Counted from the first letter of the stretch, positions 25,361 through 34,742 are shown. The stretch: DNA of 35,050 nucleotides from SYHX01 sp049317645 (GCA_049317645.1 JBMOHV010000012.1:1-35050), one strand, 5' to 3'. Numbers and translations are program-made. Notes: generated by a model not told the origin, from the sequence alone.

Positions 25361-26524
25361 TTGACGGACCCCAACGAATTGGTTCATCGCCTTCGAACCC
25401 GGGGCGGCGCGCTTTGCCTGCTTCGGCTAAGTTCCATCGGTGATGTGGTGCTCTGCACCCCGGTTATACGTTGGTTGCAGCAGGAGTTCCCCTTGGTCCG
25501 TTTGCATTTTGTTACCAAAAAAGGGATGGAGCCTTTGCTAGAGGCCAACATCCGACTCCATGCTATCCATCTATGGGACAAGAACGAGGAGGATTTGCTC
25601 CAAGAATTGGCCGAACAGTCCTTTGATGCCTGGATTGACCTCCATAACAATTGGCGCACCTTGCGCTGGTACCTGCGTTTGCGCATCAAGGGCCCGCCCC
25701 TGCCCCGTTGGGCCTTGGCCAAAAACAACCTGGGCAAGTGGTGGTTGGTCCAGACCAAAAAGCGACCCCTGCAGACCGTTCATACGGTCCAGAAATACCA
25801 AAAAATGCTGGAGCCGTGGGGTGTGCGCGACGATGGTTTGGGGCTGGAACTCCCCTTGACCCCCCGCCCCGGACCGTCCCTGCACGAAAGCCTGGGATGG
25901 GCACCCGGTCAGCCGATCATGGCCCTGGCTCTGGGCGCCCAGCATCCCACCAAATGCTTGACGGAGGATCAGCTCTTGTCGCTGTGCCGAACCCTGCCCG
26001 GTCCCCTTCTGCTCATGGGAGGGCCCACCGACCGGGAACGAGCCGAACGACTGCAGGCTCAGGCCGGGCGATCGGACCTGGCCCATCGCTGCGGGGAATG
26101 GGGACTTCAGGAATCGGCCTGGGCCTTGTCCCAATGCGCTTGCCTGCTGACCCCGGATACCGGCTTGATGCACATGGCATCGGCGCTGGGCATCAAAACC
26201 CTGGTTGTCTGGGGAAATACCGTACCGGAATTCGGCATGTATCCTTGGCTTGCTCAACCCGCGCCCAGCGCTCTCCGATGGGTGGGCAACGCGTTGACAG
26301 GTAGCCAAGCCTCGGTTTCGGTCTTGAAGAACCTGCCTTATGCGGGACCTGAATATTTTGAAACCGTCACACCCTGCAGGCCTTGCAGCAAACTAGGGCA
26401 TCCCCAATGCCCACGGGGTCATTTTGAATGCATGCGTTCCCAAGACCTGGACCTTTTGACCCAAAGGGCCCGCTTGGCCCTTCCACCCAACGCTTCCATC
26501 CAAGACTTCCACCCAACGCTATGA
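25361..26524 (+). CDS. glycosyltransferase family 9 (heptosyltransferase-like)
   Basis: A 387-residue GT9 enzyme of the kind that adds heptose or related sugars to the lipopolysaccharide core from ADP-activated donors. LLRLSSIGDVVLCTPVIRW near the start is the family hallmark. The C-terminal Rossmann half has LALGAQHPTKCL, LLLMGGPTDRE and LTPDTGLMHMASALG, where the ADP-sugar binds. A Cys-rich tail follows (CRPCSK, CPRGHFECM), as I recall in Bacteroidota GT9 proteins. Start: TTG at 25361, 4 bases after the sppA stop; the open frame to 24944 overlaps sppA and is not believable. A TTG at 25379 is the alternative. The stop overlaps the next gene as ATGA. Confidence 0.88.
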   Translation: MTDPNELVHRLRTRGGALCLLRLSSIGDVVLCTPVIRWLQQEFPLVRLHFVTKKGMEPLLEANIRLHAIHLWDKNEEDLLQELAEQSFDAWIDLHNNWRTLRWYLRLRIKGPPLPRWALAKNNLGKWWLVQTKKRPLQTVHTVQKYQKMLEPWGVRDDGLGLELPLTPRPGPSLHESLGWAPGQPIMALALGAQHPTKCLTEDQLLSLCRTLPGPLLLMGGPTDRERAERLQAQAGRSDLAHRCGEWGLQESAWALSQCACLLTPDTGLMHMASALGIKTLVVWGNTVPEFGMYPWLAQPAPSALRWVGNALTGSQASVSVLKNLPYAGPEYFETVTPCRPCSKLGHPQCPRGHFECMRSQDLDLLTQRARLALPPNASIQDFHPTL

Positions 26525-27435
26525 ACCCTCATCATTTTCCCTCGGCAACCGAACTCATCCGTAACGAGGATGGCTCGGTCTACCACCTGGGCCTTCACCC
26601 GGACGATCTAGCAGACCGTATTCTACTGGTCGGTGATCCGGACCGGGTTCAAGAGGTTTCGATGCATTGGGACCGCGTCGAATTGGTGCGCTCACGCCGA
26701 GAATTTGTGACCCATACCGGGTGGATGGGTTCCCAGAGGCTCACGGTCTGCAGCACAGGCATTGGCACCGACAATGTGGATATTGTTATGCATGAATTGG
26801 ACGCCCTCCGGCGCTTGGATTGGAGCAGCGGTCGTCCCTTGGAAAAGGCCCGTCCTTTGAGCCTGGTTCGGATTGGAACGGCCGGCTGCCTTCAAGAAGA
26901 TATCGAAGAAGGCCAAATCATGCTCAGTTCGGCCGCCCTTGCATTCGATGGCTTGCTGGCCCATTACCGGGTCCCGTTGCGCGCCGATGAAGAAGAGCTG
27001 GCTCAAGCCGCTGCCGAAGCCCTGTACGGACCCCGCCCACCTGCTCTACCCAGCGCCTTTTCGGCCGACCCCCTATGGCTCCATACCATGGAAAAAGCCG
27101 GGCTCTCATCCGGGATTAACTGGACCTGTGCCGGGTTTTATGGACCCCAAGGACGCAACCTCCACGGATGGAGCGCCTATCCGGATTTGCTAGCCAAAGC
27201 GGCGGGCTTTCGGGCCGATTTTGGGGGGCGCCGTCAAGGCATCACGCATCTTGAAATGGAAACGGCGGGGCTCTACGGTTTGAGCCGCCTCATGGGCCAC
27301 CGGGCTGTTTCGGTAAGCGCCCTCCTAGCCCACCGCTTGCATCAGCGCTTTTGTCAGGAGCCCAAAAAGGTCATGCAAGCTTGCATCCAACAAGTTCTCC
27401 AAATCCTGGAGAATCATCCGGAACCTGTCTCCTAA
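26521..27435 (+). CDS. nucleoside phosphorylase (uridine phosphorylase-like)
   Basis: A 304-residue member of the PNP/UDP family, which splits nucleosides with phosphate to base and (deoxy)ribose 1-phosphate. It shows LVGDPDRV (phosphate), STGIGTDNVDIVMHEL, LVRIGTAGCLQ, and HLEMETAGLYGLS, with Glu and Met contacting the ribose. Salvage fits with the deoxynucleoside kinase elsewhere in the window, but base specificity is uncertain. The ATG at 26521 overlaps the GT9 TGA as ATGA. The 3' end overlaps the convergent histidine phosphatase stop by 4 bases. Confidence 0.88.
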   Translation: MNPHHFPSATELIRNEDGSVYHLGLHPDDLADRILLVGDPDRVQEVSMHWDRVELVRSRREFVTHTGWMGSQRLTVCSTGIGTDNVDIVMHELDALRRLDWSSGRPLEKARPLSLVRIGTAGCLQEDIEEGQIMLSSAALAFDGLLAHYRVPLRADEEELAQAAAEALYGPRPPALPSAFSADPLWLHTMEKAGLSSGINWTCAGFYGPQGRNLHGWSAYPDLLAKAAGFRADFGGRRQGITHLEMETAGLYGLSRLMGHRAVSVSALLAHRLHQRFCQEPKKVMQACIQQVLQILENHPEPVS

Positions 27436-28076
27436 CGACGGGCCTCCCCGGTCCGTTTGCCCAGGAGATGGTCGGTGCGGTTGGCTTCCATAACACGGTA
27501 ATGTTCGCCGTCTTTTTGGAGAACATAGAGGCAGAGATTGGAATGATCAAAATCATCCATCGCCGAATACGGCTGGCCGGTCAACATGCATAACAATAGC
27601 CGAAGGGCCCTGCCATGCAAGCAGACCAAAATCTTCTGGTGGGCACTTTGGTGGAACTCCTCCACAACGGGTTTCATACGTCTTGCCACTTGGTTGGGCG
27701 ATTCCCCACCGGGCGGTGCGGCATCCACCTGCCCGTTCCGCCAGTCCTGCACCAATTGGCGGTAGACCCCGTCAAACTCGTCGAAGCGCCGTCCCTCAAA
27801 ATCCCCCCAATGGAATTCATTCAATCCCTCCCTGGCCAAAAGGGGGGTTTGCTGGTATTGGGGATCCTCCAAAAATGGATGGAGGGTTTGACGGCTTCGT
27901 TGCAACAACGAGCAGTAGAACATGTCAAATCCCTCGTTGGCATAGGCGTCGTAAAACAAAGCTGCCTGTAGCCGACCGGTCTCGTTCAGCGATGTATCGT
28001 GACCACTTCCCTGAACCAGGTCGTTGAGGTTAAAATCGGTTTGCCCGTGCCGCAGTAAATAAATCAAATTTGCCAT
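27432..28076 (-). CDS. histidine phosphatase (phosphoglycerate mutase-like) protein
   Basis: A 214-residue member of the histidine phosphatase superfamily. LLRHGQT gives the nucleophilic His10 and Arg9. Arg60 in LLQRSRQT and His154 in CLHGRA complete the phosphate pocket, and EFHWGDFEGR supplies the acid region. Members include phosphoglycerate mutase, alpha-ribazole phosphatase and broad sugar-phosphate phosphatases; this one cannot be assigned further. The ATG at 28076 opens straight into the first strand; the longer frame to 28238 lies in the preceding gene. It is 37 bases after the RluD-family gene and ends the mdh-tilS run. Confidence 0.88.
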   Translation of the reverse strand: MANLIYLLRHGQTDFNLNDLVQGSGHDTSLNETGRLQAALFYDAYANEGFDMFYCSLLQRSRQTLHPFLEDPQYQQTPLLAREGLNEFHWGDFEGRRFDEFDGVYRQLVQDWRNGQVDAAPPGGESPNQVARRMKPVVEEFHQSAHQKILVCLHGRALRLLLCMLTGQPYSAMDDFDHSNLCLYVLQKDGEHYRVMEANRTDHLLGKRTGEARR

Positions 28077-28113
28077 AACATTTAAAAAAATTAGTGTATT
28101 CCGTCGGTCCTCT

Positions 28114-29172
28114 TTAGCCTTCCGTAGCGGCCCATTCCTTCCATGCCTGGTGCGTCTGTTCAAAATCCGAAGGCAAGTCCGAATCAAAAAACATGGCTGC
28201 GCCCGTTTCCGGGTGCACAAAACCCAACGTCTTGGCATGCAAGGCCATGCGAGGCATATCCTGCAAACATTTGGTTACAAAACTACGGTACGAACCCCGC
28301 TGAGGCCCGCGGACGATGCCGTCCCCCCCGTAGGTTGCATCGTTAAAAATCGGAAAACCATGCATGGAGGTGTGAACCCGGATTTGATGGGTTCGGCCCG
28401 TTTCCAAGTTAAATTCCATGAGGCTTACGGGGCCCATATTTTCGATTCGACGGTAATGGGTCACCGCCGCCTTGCCGCTTCGGTGGTCGGCGTACCCTTT
28501 CATCCGCTGACGATCGGCCGGATCCCGGTCGATGGAAGCTCGAAAGGTCCCGCTGGCCTCGGGACAGCCCCAAACCAAGGCTTGATAGGTACGCTGGATG
28601 CTGTGATCAAAAAATTGCCGGGCCAAATGGGTCATGGCGCTTTCTTTTTTGGCCACCACCAAAAGACCCGAGGTATCCTTGTCGATGCGATGAACCAGAC
28701 CCGGCCTTAGACTCCCATCGCTGAGCGGATGGTTATCGACCGGTAGGTCGTTCAAGAGGTAGGCCAAGGCATTGACCAGGGTGCCCTGATGATGACCGTG
28801 CCCTGGATGTACCACCATGCCGGGCGGCTTGTGAACCACCAGCAGGGCTTCGTCTTCGTAAACAATATCCAGGGGAATGTTCTCGGCGATCAAACCTTTG
28901 ACCCGGGGTGGATGCGCCAAGACCAGCTGAACCGTATCCAAGGGCTTGACCTTGTAGCTGGCCTTGACGGCCAAACCATTCACCAGCAGCGAACCGGCCT
29001 TGATAGCGTTTTGAATGCGGTTGCGTGAAATGTGTGCGGTGCGCAAGTCCAAATAACGATCGATGCGAAGGGGGGTCTGGCCCCGATCCACCACCAATCG
29101 GTAATGCTCGTAGAGGTCGTCCTGGTCCTCGTCCGGGAGGGAGGCCTTATCCGTTTCCAGGTCTTGGGTCAT
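28114..29172 (-). CDS. RluD-family 23S rRNA pseudouridine synthase
   Basis: A 352-residue RluA/RluD-type enzyme that isomerises uridine in large-subunit rRNA. An S4 RNA-binding domain (about 35-90; RIDRYLDLRT, AGSLLVNG) is followed by the catalytic domain with HKPPGMVVHPG, and HRIDKDTSGLLVV carrying the catalytic Asp164. Then come RTYQALVWG and ETGRTHQIRVH. Length and order match RluD, but RluA or RluC specificity cannot be excluded. Its start overlaps the tilS 3' end by 26 bases. Confidence 0.92.
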   Translation of the reverse strand: MTQDLETDKASLPDEDQDDLYEHYRLVVDRGQTPLRIDRYLDLRTAHISRNRIQNAIKAGSLLVNGLAVKASYKVKPLDTVQLVLAHPPRVKGLIAENIPLDIVYEDEALLVVHKPPGMVVHPGHGHHQGTLVNALAYLLNDLPVDNHPLSDGSLRPGLVHRIDKDTSGLLVVAKKESAMTHLARQFFDHSIQRTYQALVWGCPEASGTFRASIDRDPADRQRMKGYADHRSGKAAVTHYRRIENMGPVSLMEFNLETGRTHQIRVHTSMHGFPIFNDATYGGDGIVRGPQRGSYRSFVTKCLQDMPRMALHAKTLGFVHPETGAAMFFDSDLPSDFEQTHQAWKEWAATEG

Positions 29173-30484
29173 GGGACGAAATTAGACCCTGGGGGCCTGT
29201 CCAGGTCCAGGTTACGCGAAGAGCACCCTCCAAATCAAGACCAGCAACCCAAGGGGACCAAACCGGTTCATCCAGGTAACACAAAACCGGCCAATCCACT
29301 CGAAGGGGCTGGGGCACCCCCAGGCGGGCCAGGGCCTCCAAGAGAGACTCGGAACGCGGGCCCGAATCCCCGGAGCGGACGGGTCTCCATATCCACTTGG
29401 TCGGATCGAAGGTGGAGGGGTTCTCGAAGGTCCACTGCAATCGATGCCAACCCCGGAGCAATTCCTGCTTTAATTGGGCATCCGGGCCGCTTAACACAGG
29501 CACAGGATCCCATGCAAGGGGTGTTCTCTCAAAAAAATACAAGGACTTGCGGCAACGATAAACCATGCCTTGACCACAGGCTAATTTTTTGCCGGGTAAC
29601 AAATCCCATGCACCACGCAAGGCTTCCGCCTGGGATCGGTTGGCGCCCAGCGTATACCAGGCCCGGTCCGCTAACACCGAATGCATGGGATGCGCTCGAC
29701 CACCCTGGTCCATGGACAAAAAAGACCCGTAGGGAGAATCCAAAACCCTTAAAATTCCCAACTCGTTTGGTTGCGTCTCCCATGCGCGCAGTCCTTCTTC
29801 CAGTCGACCCATGTCCTTGGCTTCCCGTCCTAGGGCCTCGACCCATGACGGGAATCGTTCGCTAATCAACGGAGCCAAATGCATTCGTACAAAATTCCGA
29901 TCGTAGGTATCCGATGCATTGCTTTGATCCTCGCGGTAACAAAGGCGATGGCTTTCGATGTAGGAATGAATTTGGGCCCGTCGGACTTGCGACCAAGGCC
30001 TCCACAAATCGGGGGTATCGACCAAACCCGCCAATCGAGCCAAACCCCTTCCCTTCAACAAGGCCATCAAAACGGTTTCTGCTTGGTCTTCAGCATGATG
30101 AGCCGTCACCACCAAGGCATTGCTCAAGCGATTGGTTCGCAATTCTTCCAGGCGACGGTAACGAAGTAGTCGGGCCGCTTGTTGTAGGTTTTCTCCTTTG
30201 GATTTTAGGTTTTGAGACCAAGAAACCGGTAGGTAATCGACCACCGCTTCCAAACCGTGCGTGGCCGCCAAATCCTCCACAAAGCGAGCATCGGCCTGAG
30301 AATCTTCACCGCGTAATTGATAACAACAATGGTACAAAGCGGGGCGAATGCCGGCGCCTAGAAAGGCATGCAACAAAGCCACCGAATCGCGCCCACCGCT
30401 GATGCTAAGCAAAACCGGCCGGGTTAAGGGCCATTCCCCACGGAGGACCAACTGGTCCAGAAGGACCTGGCTGAGGGCTTCCAC
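29147..30484 (-). CDS. tilS: tRNA(Ile)-lysidine synthetase
   Basis: TilS attaches lysine to C34 of tRNA-Ile(CAU), changing its codon and amino-acid identity. The N-type PP-loop is SISGGRDSVALL. The ATP/lysine site includes LRGEDSQADARFVEDLA, NLQQAARLLRYRRLEEL and HHAEDQAETVLMALLKGRG, seen in order. A C-terminal region follows (about 300-445). The GTG at 30484 is preferred: the N-terminus VEALSQVLLDQLVL then lines up with the usual family start. An upstream GTG at 30532 would overlap mdh by 29 bases and add 16 residues. It lies 19 bases after the mdh stop. Confidence 0.9.
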   Translation of the reverse strand: MEALSQVLLDQLVLRGEWPLTRPVLLSISGGRDSVALLHAFLGAGIRPALYHCCYQLRGEDSQADARFVEDLAATHGLEAVVDYLPVSWSQNLKSKGENLQQAARLLRYRRLEELRTNRLSNALVVTAHHAEDQAETVLMALLKGRGLARLAGLVDTPDLWRPWSQVRRAQIHSYIESHRLCYREDQSNASDTYDRNFVRMHLAPLISERFPSWVEALGREAKDMGRLEEGLRAWETQPNELGILRVLDSPYGSFLSMDQGGRAHPMHSVLADRAWYTLGANRSQAEALRGAWDLLPGKKLACGQGMVYRCRKSLYFFERTPLAWDPVPVLSGPDAQLKQELLRGWHRLQWTFENPSTFDPTKWIWRPVRSGDSGPRSESLLEALARLGVPQPLRVDWPVLCYLDEPVWSPWVAGLDLEGALRVTWTWTGPQGLISSHDPRPGNG

Positions 30485-30503
30485 GAGGCCGGGATTGAGG
30501 CGC

Positions 30504-31439
30504 TTAGGAAGCCCGCATGCCGTCCAAGACACCCATGACCTCGCGCACGGCTTTGGCTGAATCGTTGACCAAGGCCATTTCGGCTTCGTTCAGATGCAAT
30601 TCGATGATGGATTCAATGCCATGACGACCCAATTTGACCGGAGCCCCCATGTACAAGTTATTCAAACCGTATTGGCCGGTTAGCCAGGCACAGACCGGGA
30701 AAATCCGCTTTTGATCCCGCACAATGGCTTCGACCATTTGGGCAGCGGCAGCACCGGGGGCATACCAGGCGGAGGTACCCAGAAGATTGACGATTTCTCC
30801 GCCGCCTTTTTTGGTGCGGTCAATAATGGCCTCCAATCGGGCAGGCTCGATTAGTTCGGTAACCGGGATGCCACCGACCGTGGTATAGCGAGGAAGGGGA
30901 ACCATGGTGTCGCCATGACCTCCCATCAGGACGGCCTGAATGTCTTTGGGGGAGCAATCCAGGGCTTCGGCCAAGAAAGCCCGGTAGCGGGCGGTGTCCA
31001 AAATACCGGCCATGCCAAAAACCCGCGATGAATCTATGCCGGCGGCCAAATAGGCGCAATAGGTCATGACATCCAAGGGATTGGATACCACCACCAGGAT
31101 GGCCTCCGGGGAATAATGCATGATTTGTTCCGTCACCGAACGGACAATGCCCGCGTTGGTTGAAATCAAATCATCGCGGCTCATGCCCGGCTTGCGGGGC
31201 AGACCCGAAGTGATGACCACCACCTGGCTGCCGGCTGTTTTGGAATAATCGTTGGTTGAACCAATGGTCCGGGTATCGTAGAGGTGGATCGGGGCGGTTT
31301 GCCAAATATCCAGGGCCTTGCCCTCGGCAAAGTTCTCTCGAATATCAAGAAGGACGACTTCGTTGGCCAACTCGCGGTGGGCAATGGCATCGGCACAAGT
31401 GGCACCTACATTTCCGGCTCCGACAACGGTAATTTTCAT
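30504..31439 (-). CDS. mdh: malate dehydrogenase
   Basis: Mdh oxidises malate to oxaloacetate with NAD in the TCA cycle. The 311-residue LDH-like enzyme has GAGNVGATCA for NAD binding, Asp32 selecting NAD over NADP, and GLPRKPGMSRDDL with Arg82 and Arg88. An Arg at this position (rather than the LDH Gln) is the malate signature. SNPLDVMTY and GGHGDTMVP with active His175 follow. The ATG at 31439 is the clear start; the open frame to 31613 runs through the promoter gap. It heads a four-gene minus-strand run. A -7 box lies 28 bases upstream. Confidence 0.95.
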   Translation of the reverse strand: MKITVVGAGNVGATCADAIAHRELANEVVLLDIRENFAEGKALDIWQTAPIHLYDTRTIGSTNDYSKTAGSQVVVITSGLPRKPGMSRDDLISTNAGIVRSVTEQIMHYSPEAILVVVSNPLDVMTYCAYLAAGIDSSRVFGMAGILDTARYRAFLAEALDCSPKDIQAVLMGGHGDTMVPLPRYTTVGGIPVTELIEPARLEAIIDRTKKGGGEIVNLLGTSAWYAPGAAAAQMVEAIVRDQKRIFPVCAWLTGQYGLNNLYMGAPVKLGRHGIESIIELHLNEAEMALVNDSAKAVREVMGVLDGMRAS

Positions 31440-31466
31440 GGGTTTGGGGGGTTGGTTGAACGATGG

Positions 31467-31474
31467 CAAAATTA
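31467..31474 (-). promoter_or_regulatory. -7 promoter element of mdh
   Basis: TAATTTTG on the minus strand matches TAnnTTTG exactly and gives a leader of about 20 bases. It faces the M43 protease promoter in the same 125-base gap. Confidence 0.5.
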
Positions 31475-31528
31475 AAGCAAAACCCTGTTTTTTTAATGTA
31501 AAACAAGGCCTTGACGCAATTTTACCCC

Positions 31529-31536
31529 TATTTTTG
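31529..31536 (+). promoter_or_regulatory. -7 promoter element of the M43 protease array
   Basis: TATTTTTG matches TAnnTTTG exactly, 29 bases before the first protease ATG, giving a predicted leader of about 22 bases. No clear TTTG -33 box is seen. Confidence 0.55.
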
Positions 31537-31564
31537 CTTAATAGGGTTAACCTTTCCAGAAACC

Positions 31565-33187
31565 ATGAAAAACATCTCTCGAAACATCCTTCGCGCTGCC
31601 TTGGGCCTACCACTTCAAGGCCTGTTATTAAACGCCTTGGTCTTGGCTTGCGTCCCCTTTGTATTGGGCGGTCAGGCCGCCCTGGCTCAGTCCACGGTAG
31701 GGGATGGTTACTGCGGTACCGGATCCGCTCCAGCCTCTACATTGCGATGGATCGAAGGACTGCATACTTCGGGGGTTTTGAACGAATTGGCCACCGAACA
31801 AGTCCAAAGCACGGTCTTTCTCCCCATCAAGGCTCATTTTATTGGCAACGATGCGGGTGCTGGTCGCTATACCCTGGAACAGTTATCGCGCAATCTTTGC
31901 GAGCTCAACAACCACTATCGGAACACCGGGATTCAGTTTTTCCTGCGCGGTGATATCAATTACATCAACAGTTCGGCCTGGTACAACCTCCCCAGCTTTG
32001 CAACGGCAGGCACCATCAACAACCTGCACAATGTATCGCGGGTTATCAATGTTTACTTCTGCAACCTATCGGCCATGCAGTTATGCGGCTTTGCCAATTT
32101 TCCCGGAACAGGCGAACCCATCTCCACCTTCCGTCAGGGTGCCATCTACCTGAGCATTGGTTGCAGCGGGGCTGGTAACTCGACTTTTGCCCATGAAATG
32201 GGGCATTTTCTCAGCCTACCCCATCCTTTTCAAACAACCAGCGATGCACCGGCCGCTGCCGGGGCGGAGCGGGTGACCCGCCTAGCCAACGAAGTGGCCC
32301 CCCGCCTACCGGCCAATTGCGCAACGGCCGGGGATCGCTTCTGCGATACTCCATCGGACTTTCGACCGGACCGCTGGAACTGCCCGGGCATCAATACCAC
32401 CGAACGGGACATCAACAACGATTTATTCAATCCGGTTGGACGGTATTACATGAGTTACGCCGACGATGCCTGTCAGGATTCCTTTTCGGTTCAACAAAAA
32501 GCCGCCATGAAAGCCACGGTTACGGTGGCCAACGGACAAGCCGGTCCGCGATTGTACCTAACATCGCCCCCCATTGCTCCCTACGATACGATTTTGGATA
32601 GCAGACCCACCCATCTTCATCCCCTGAACAACAGCACCAACAACGTACCCAACCTCACGTTCCGTTGGAACCGCGTACCCGGTGCGACCATGTACCTGCT
32701 CCGCATCAGCCGACAATTCACGTTTATCACCTTGATCGAGGACCGTATCGTGAACGATACCACCTATCAATACACGGGCTCTTCGCTGAATCCCAATGTG
32801 GATTACTATTGGTCGGTCAAAGCCATTAATCACAAGGTCACCTGCGGTTCCTATTCAGCCTCAACCACCGGCAATTATTGGAAATTCAGAACCATGGGCG
32901 CTTCCAATATCCGGGACATGGTAACAACCGCCGATTTTCGTTTCTACCCCAACCCCGCCGGGTCGGATGGAGGCTGGATCTTCTTGGAGGAATCCTACGC
33001 CAAGGATCAACAAACCCAATTGGAATGGTTGGATATCCGCGGTCGCATCGTCCATACCCAGGTATTGGATGGGGATGGTACCCACCAAGCCCTGTTTCCT
33101 GCCGGTGGTTTGGCACCCGGGCTTTACACCGTTCGTTTGAACAATGAACGCGGCGGAGCTCGCGTTGGCCGCTGGTCGCTGCGCTAA
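31565..33187 (+). CDS. T9SS-secreted M43 (cytophagalysin/pappalysin-like) metalloprotease, copy 1
   Basis: A 540-residue secreted zinc protease. A signal peptide (about 1-41) is followed by a pro/N-terminal region starting near a Cys-Gly-Thr motif (50-52). The metzincin catalytic site is HEMGHFLSLPH with His210, Glu211, His214 and His220, and the Met-turn YYMSY has Met296. Between them lie DTPSDF and several Cys typical of M43. A fibronectin III-like domain (about 345-445; LTFRWNRVPGATMYLLRIS) and a type A T9SS sorting domain (about 457-540; FYPNP, WLDIRGRIV, GLAPGLYTVRL) complete it. The conserved metzincin Gly before the third His is Ser. The ATG at 31565 follows a -7 box. It is the first of a tandem set. 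Confidence 0.92.
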   Translation: MKNISRNILRAALGLPLQGLLLNALVLACVPFVLGGQAALAQSTVGDGYCGTGSAPASTLRWIEGLHTSGVLNELATEQVQSTVFLPIKAHFIGNDAGAGRYTLEQLSRNLCELNNHYRNTGIQFFLRGDINYINSSAWYNLPSFATAGTINNLHNVSRVINVYFCNLSAMQLCGFANFPGTGEPISTFRQGAIYLSIGCSGAGNSTFAHEMGHFLSLPHPFQTTSDAPAAAGAERVTRLANEVAPRLPANCATAGDRFCDTPSDFRPDRWNCPGINTTERDINNDLFNPVGRYYMSYADDACQDSFSVQQKAAMKATVTVANGQAGPRLYLTSPPIAPYDTILDSRPTHLHPLNNSTNNVPNLTFRWNRVPGATMYLLRISRQFTFITLIEDRIVNDTTYQYTGSSLNPNVDYYWSVKAINHKVTCGSYSASTTGNYWKFRTMGASNIRDMVTTADFRFYPNPAGSDGGWIFLEESYAKDQQTQLEWLDIRGRIVHTQVLDGDGTHQALFPAGGLAPGLYTVRLNNERGGARVGRWSLR

Positions 33188-33230
33188 ACTTACCCTACCC
33201 TACTCCTAATCTGTGATATTCTTCCCCTAG

Positions 33231-34742
33231 ATGATGATGAGCATCGTTCGCCGTACCACCGCACTTTTGGCACTCTTGTTCTTGGGGGCCACGGGTGTTT
33301 TGGCCCAAAACAACGGAACCTGCGGAACAGGTCCCGCTCCCGCATCAACCCTCTCGTATTTGGAAAGTTTGGCCTCTGGCTACGGGATTCAAACCGAAGA
33401 CACGAGCTGGATTCGATTGCCGGTAACGGCCCATATCGTCCGTAGCAGTTCGGGATTTGGAGGAATGAGCGAAAGCGCTGTTTTTGCCACGCTATGCAAC
33501 CTGAACCAGCGCTTTTTGCCCGCACGCATCTCGTTTTATTTGGTGGAGCGGGTTAAGTTTATTGATAACACAACCTATTACGAAGCGACCTCGTACCAGC
33601 CCTTAATGTCGATGATCGACCAGAACAACGTGGCCAGAACCATCAACATCTATTACACGGATTTGTCCGGCATGAGCCTTTGCGGTTTTGCTTTTTATCC
33701 TTTAACGGGGCCGGGCGGTTTCCAAAACGACGGGGCCGTTGTGATGTCCTTTGGGTGTTCGCAACCCGAAGGAACCACCTTGGCTCATGAACTAGGGCAT
33801 TACCTCAACCTTCCTCATACGTTTGACGAGACCTCGTCCAACCCTGTGGATCCCATCGCCGAGAGGGTAACCCGTAATTTTAACGAAACCCCTCCGCGGC
33901 TATCGGCCAATTGTTTTACCTCCGGCGATCGTTTTTGCGATACACCTTCGGACTTTATTGACTCCCGTTGGGCCTGTCCATCTTGGAGGGTGCAGTTGGA
34001 CCTTAACAACGATCTCTTTAGGCCGGACTCATCGTATTACATGAGTTATTCCAACGACAATTGCATGTCTCGCTTTAGCCCACAACAAATGGCCGCCATG
34101 CGGGCCACTGTGAATACCGTTTCGGCACCTCGCGGCTATTTGACCCTCAGTCCCCCTCCGGTTTTTGGGACCATCGTTGGTACTCCCACCAAAATCTTTC
34201 CCCAAATAACCGATACCGTTGTTCCCAACAATGCCCTGTTTCGGTGGAATGCCCTGCCCGGTGCGAACTTGTACCAAGTGCGTATTTTTCAGTTCAATGT
34301 GAATGTCTTTGACACCTTGGTCCCGGATACCTTTTACCATGCCTTGGGGAATCGACTTCGGGGCGTTCGCCAATACAGCTGGGTTGTCCGTGGTTTGAAC
34401 GGCGGTAATTTGTGCTCGGCCTATTCGCCCAGAGATTCGTTCAGCACCTCTACGTACGTTTTTTCAGGCATCAACGATGTTTCCAACACCCTGCAGGCCC
34501 GGGTTTACCCGACGGTGTTCCAGGAAGGCACCCCTCTAACCCTCGATGGGATCCAAGTTGGTACGACCCTCGATTGGAACCTCAAGGATCAATTGGGACG
34601 CGTCGTCTGCAATGGCAGCCTCTGGCCCGAGGATTCCGGGGCACTTATTCACTTGCCAGGGGATTTGCCTACGGGGTCCTATCGTTTGGAATGCGCCCAA
34701 AACAGGCAACGCATGACGGTGCGCCTGTTGCGACTTCCTTAA
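33231..34742 (+). CDS. T9SS-secreted M43 metalloprotease, copy 2
   Basis: A 503-residue paralogue of the preceding protein in the same domain order. It has a signal peptide (about 1-25), the Cys-Gly-Thr motif at 31-33, zinc site HELGHYLNLPH (His186, Glu187, His190, His196), a DTPSDF segment and Met271 in the YYMSY Met-turn. A fibronectin-like segment (LFRWNALPGANLYQVRIF) and a T9SS-type C-terminal domain (RVYPTVF, LKDQLGRVV, LPTGSYRLE) follow. Its sorting domain has YPT instead of YPNP, so its signal is less typical. The Gly position of the zinc motif is Asn. Three in-frame ATGs (33231, 33234, 33237) leave the start open by two residues. It begins 43 bases after copy 1 without an obvious promoter of its own. 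Confidence 0.9.
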   Translation: MMMSIVRRTTALLALLFLGATGVLAQNNGTCGTGPAPASTLSYLESLASGYGIQTEDTSWIRLPVTAHIVRSSSGFGGMSESAVFATLCNLNQRFLPARISFYLVERVKFIDNTTYYEATSYQPLMSMIDQNNVARTINIYYTDLSGMSLCGFAFYPLTGPGGFQNDGAVVMSFGCSQPEGTTLAHELGHYLNLPHTFDETSSNPVDPIAERVTRNFNETPPRLSANCFTSGDRFCDTPSDFIDSRWACPSWRVQLDLNNDLFRPDSSYYMSYSNDNCMSRFSPQQMAAMRATVNTVSAPRGYLTLSPPPVFGTIVGTPTKIFPQITDTVVPNNALFRWNALPGANLYQVRIFQFNVNVFDTLVPDTFYHALGNRLRGVRQYSWVVRGLNGGNLCSAYSPRDSFSTSTYVFSGINDVSNTLQARVYPTVFQEGTPLTLDGIQVGTTLDWNLKDQLGRVVCNGSLWPEDSGALIHLPGDLPTGSYRLECAQNRQRMTVRLLRLP

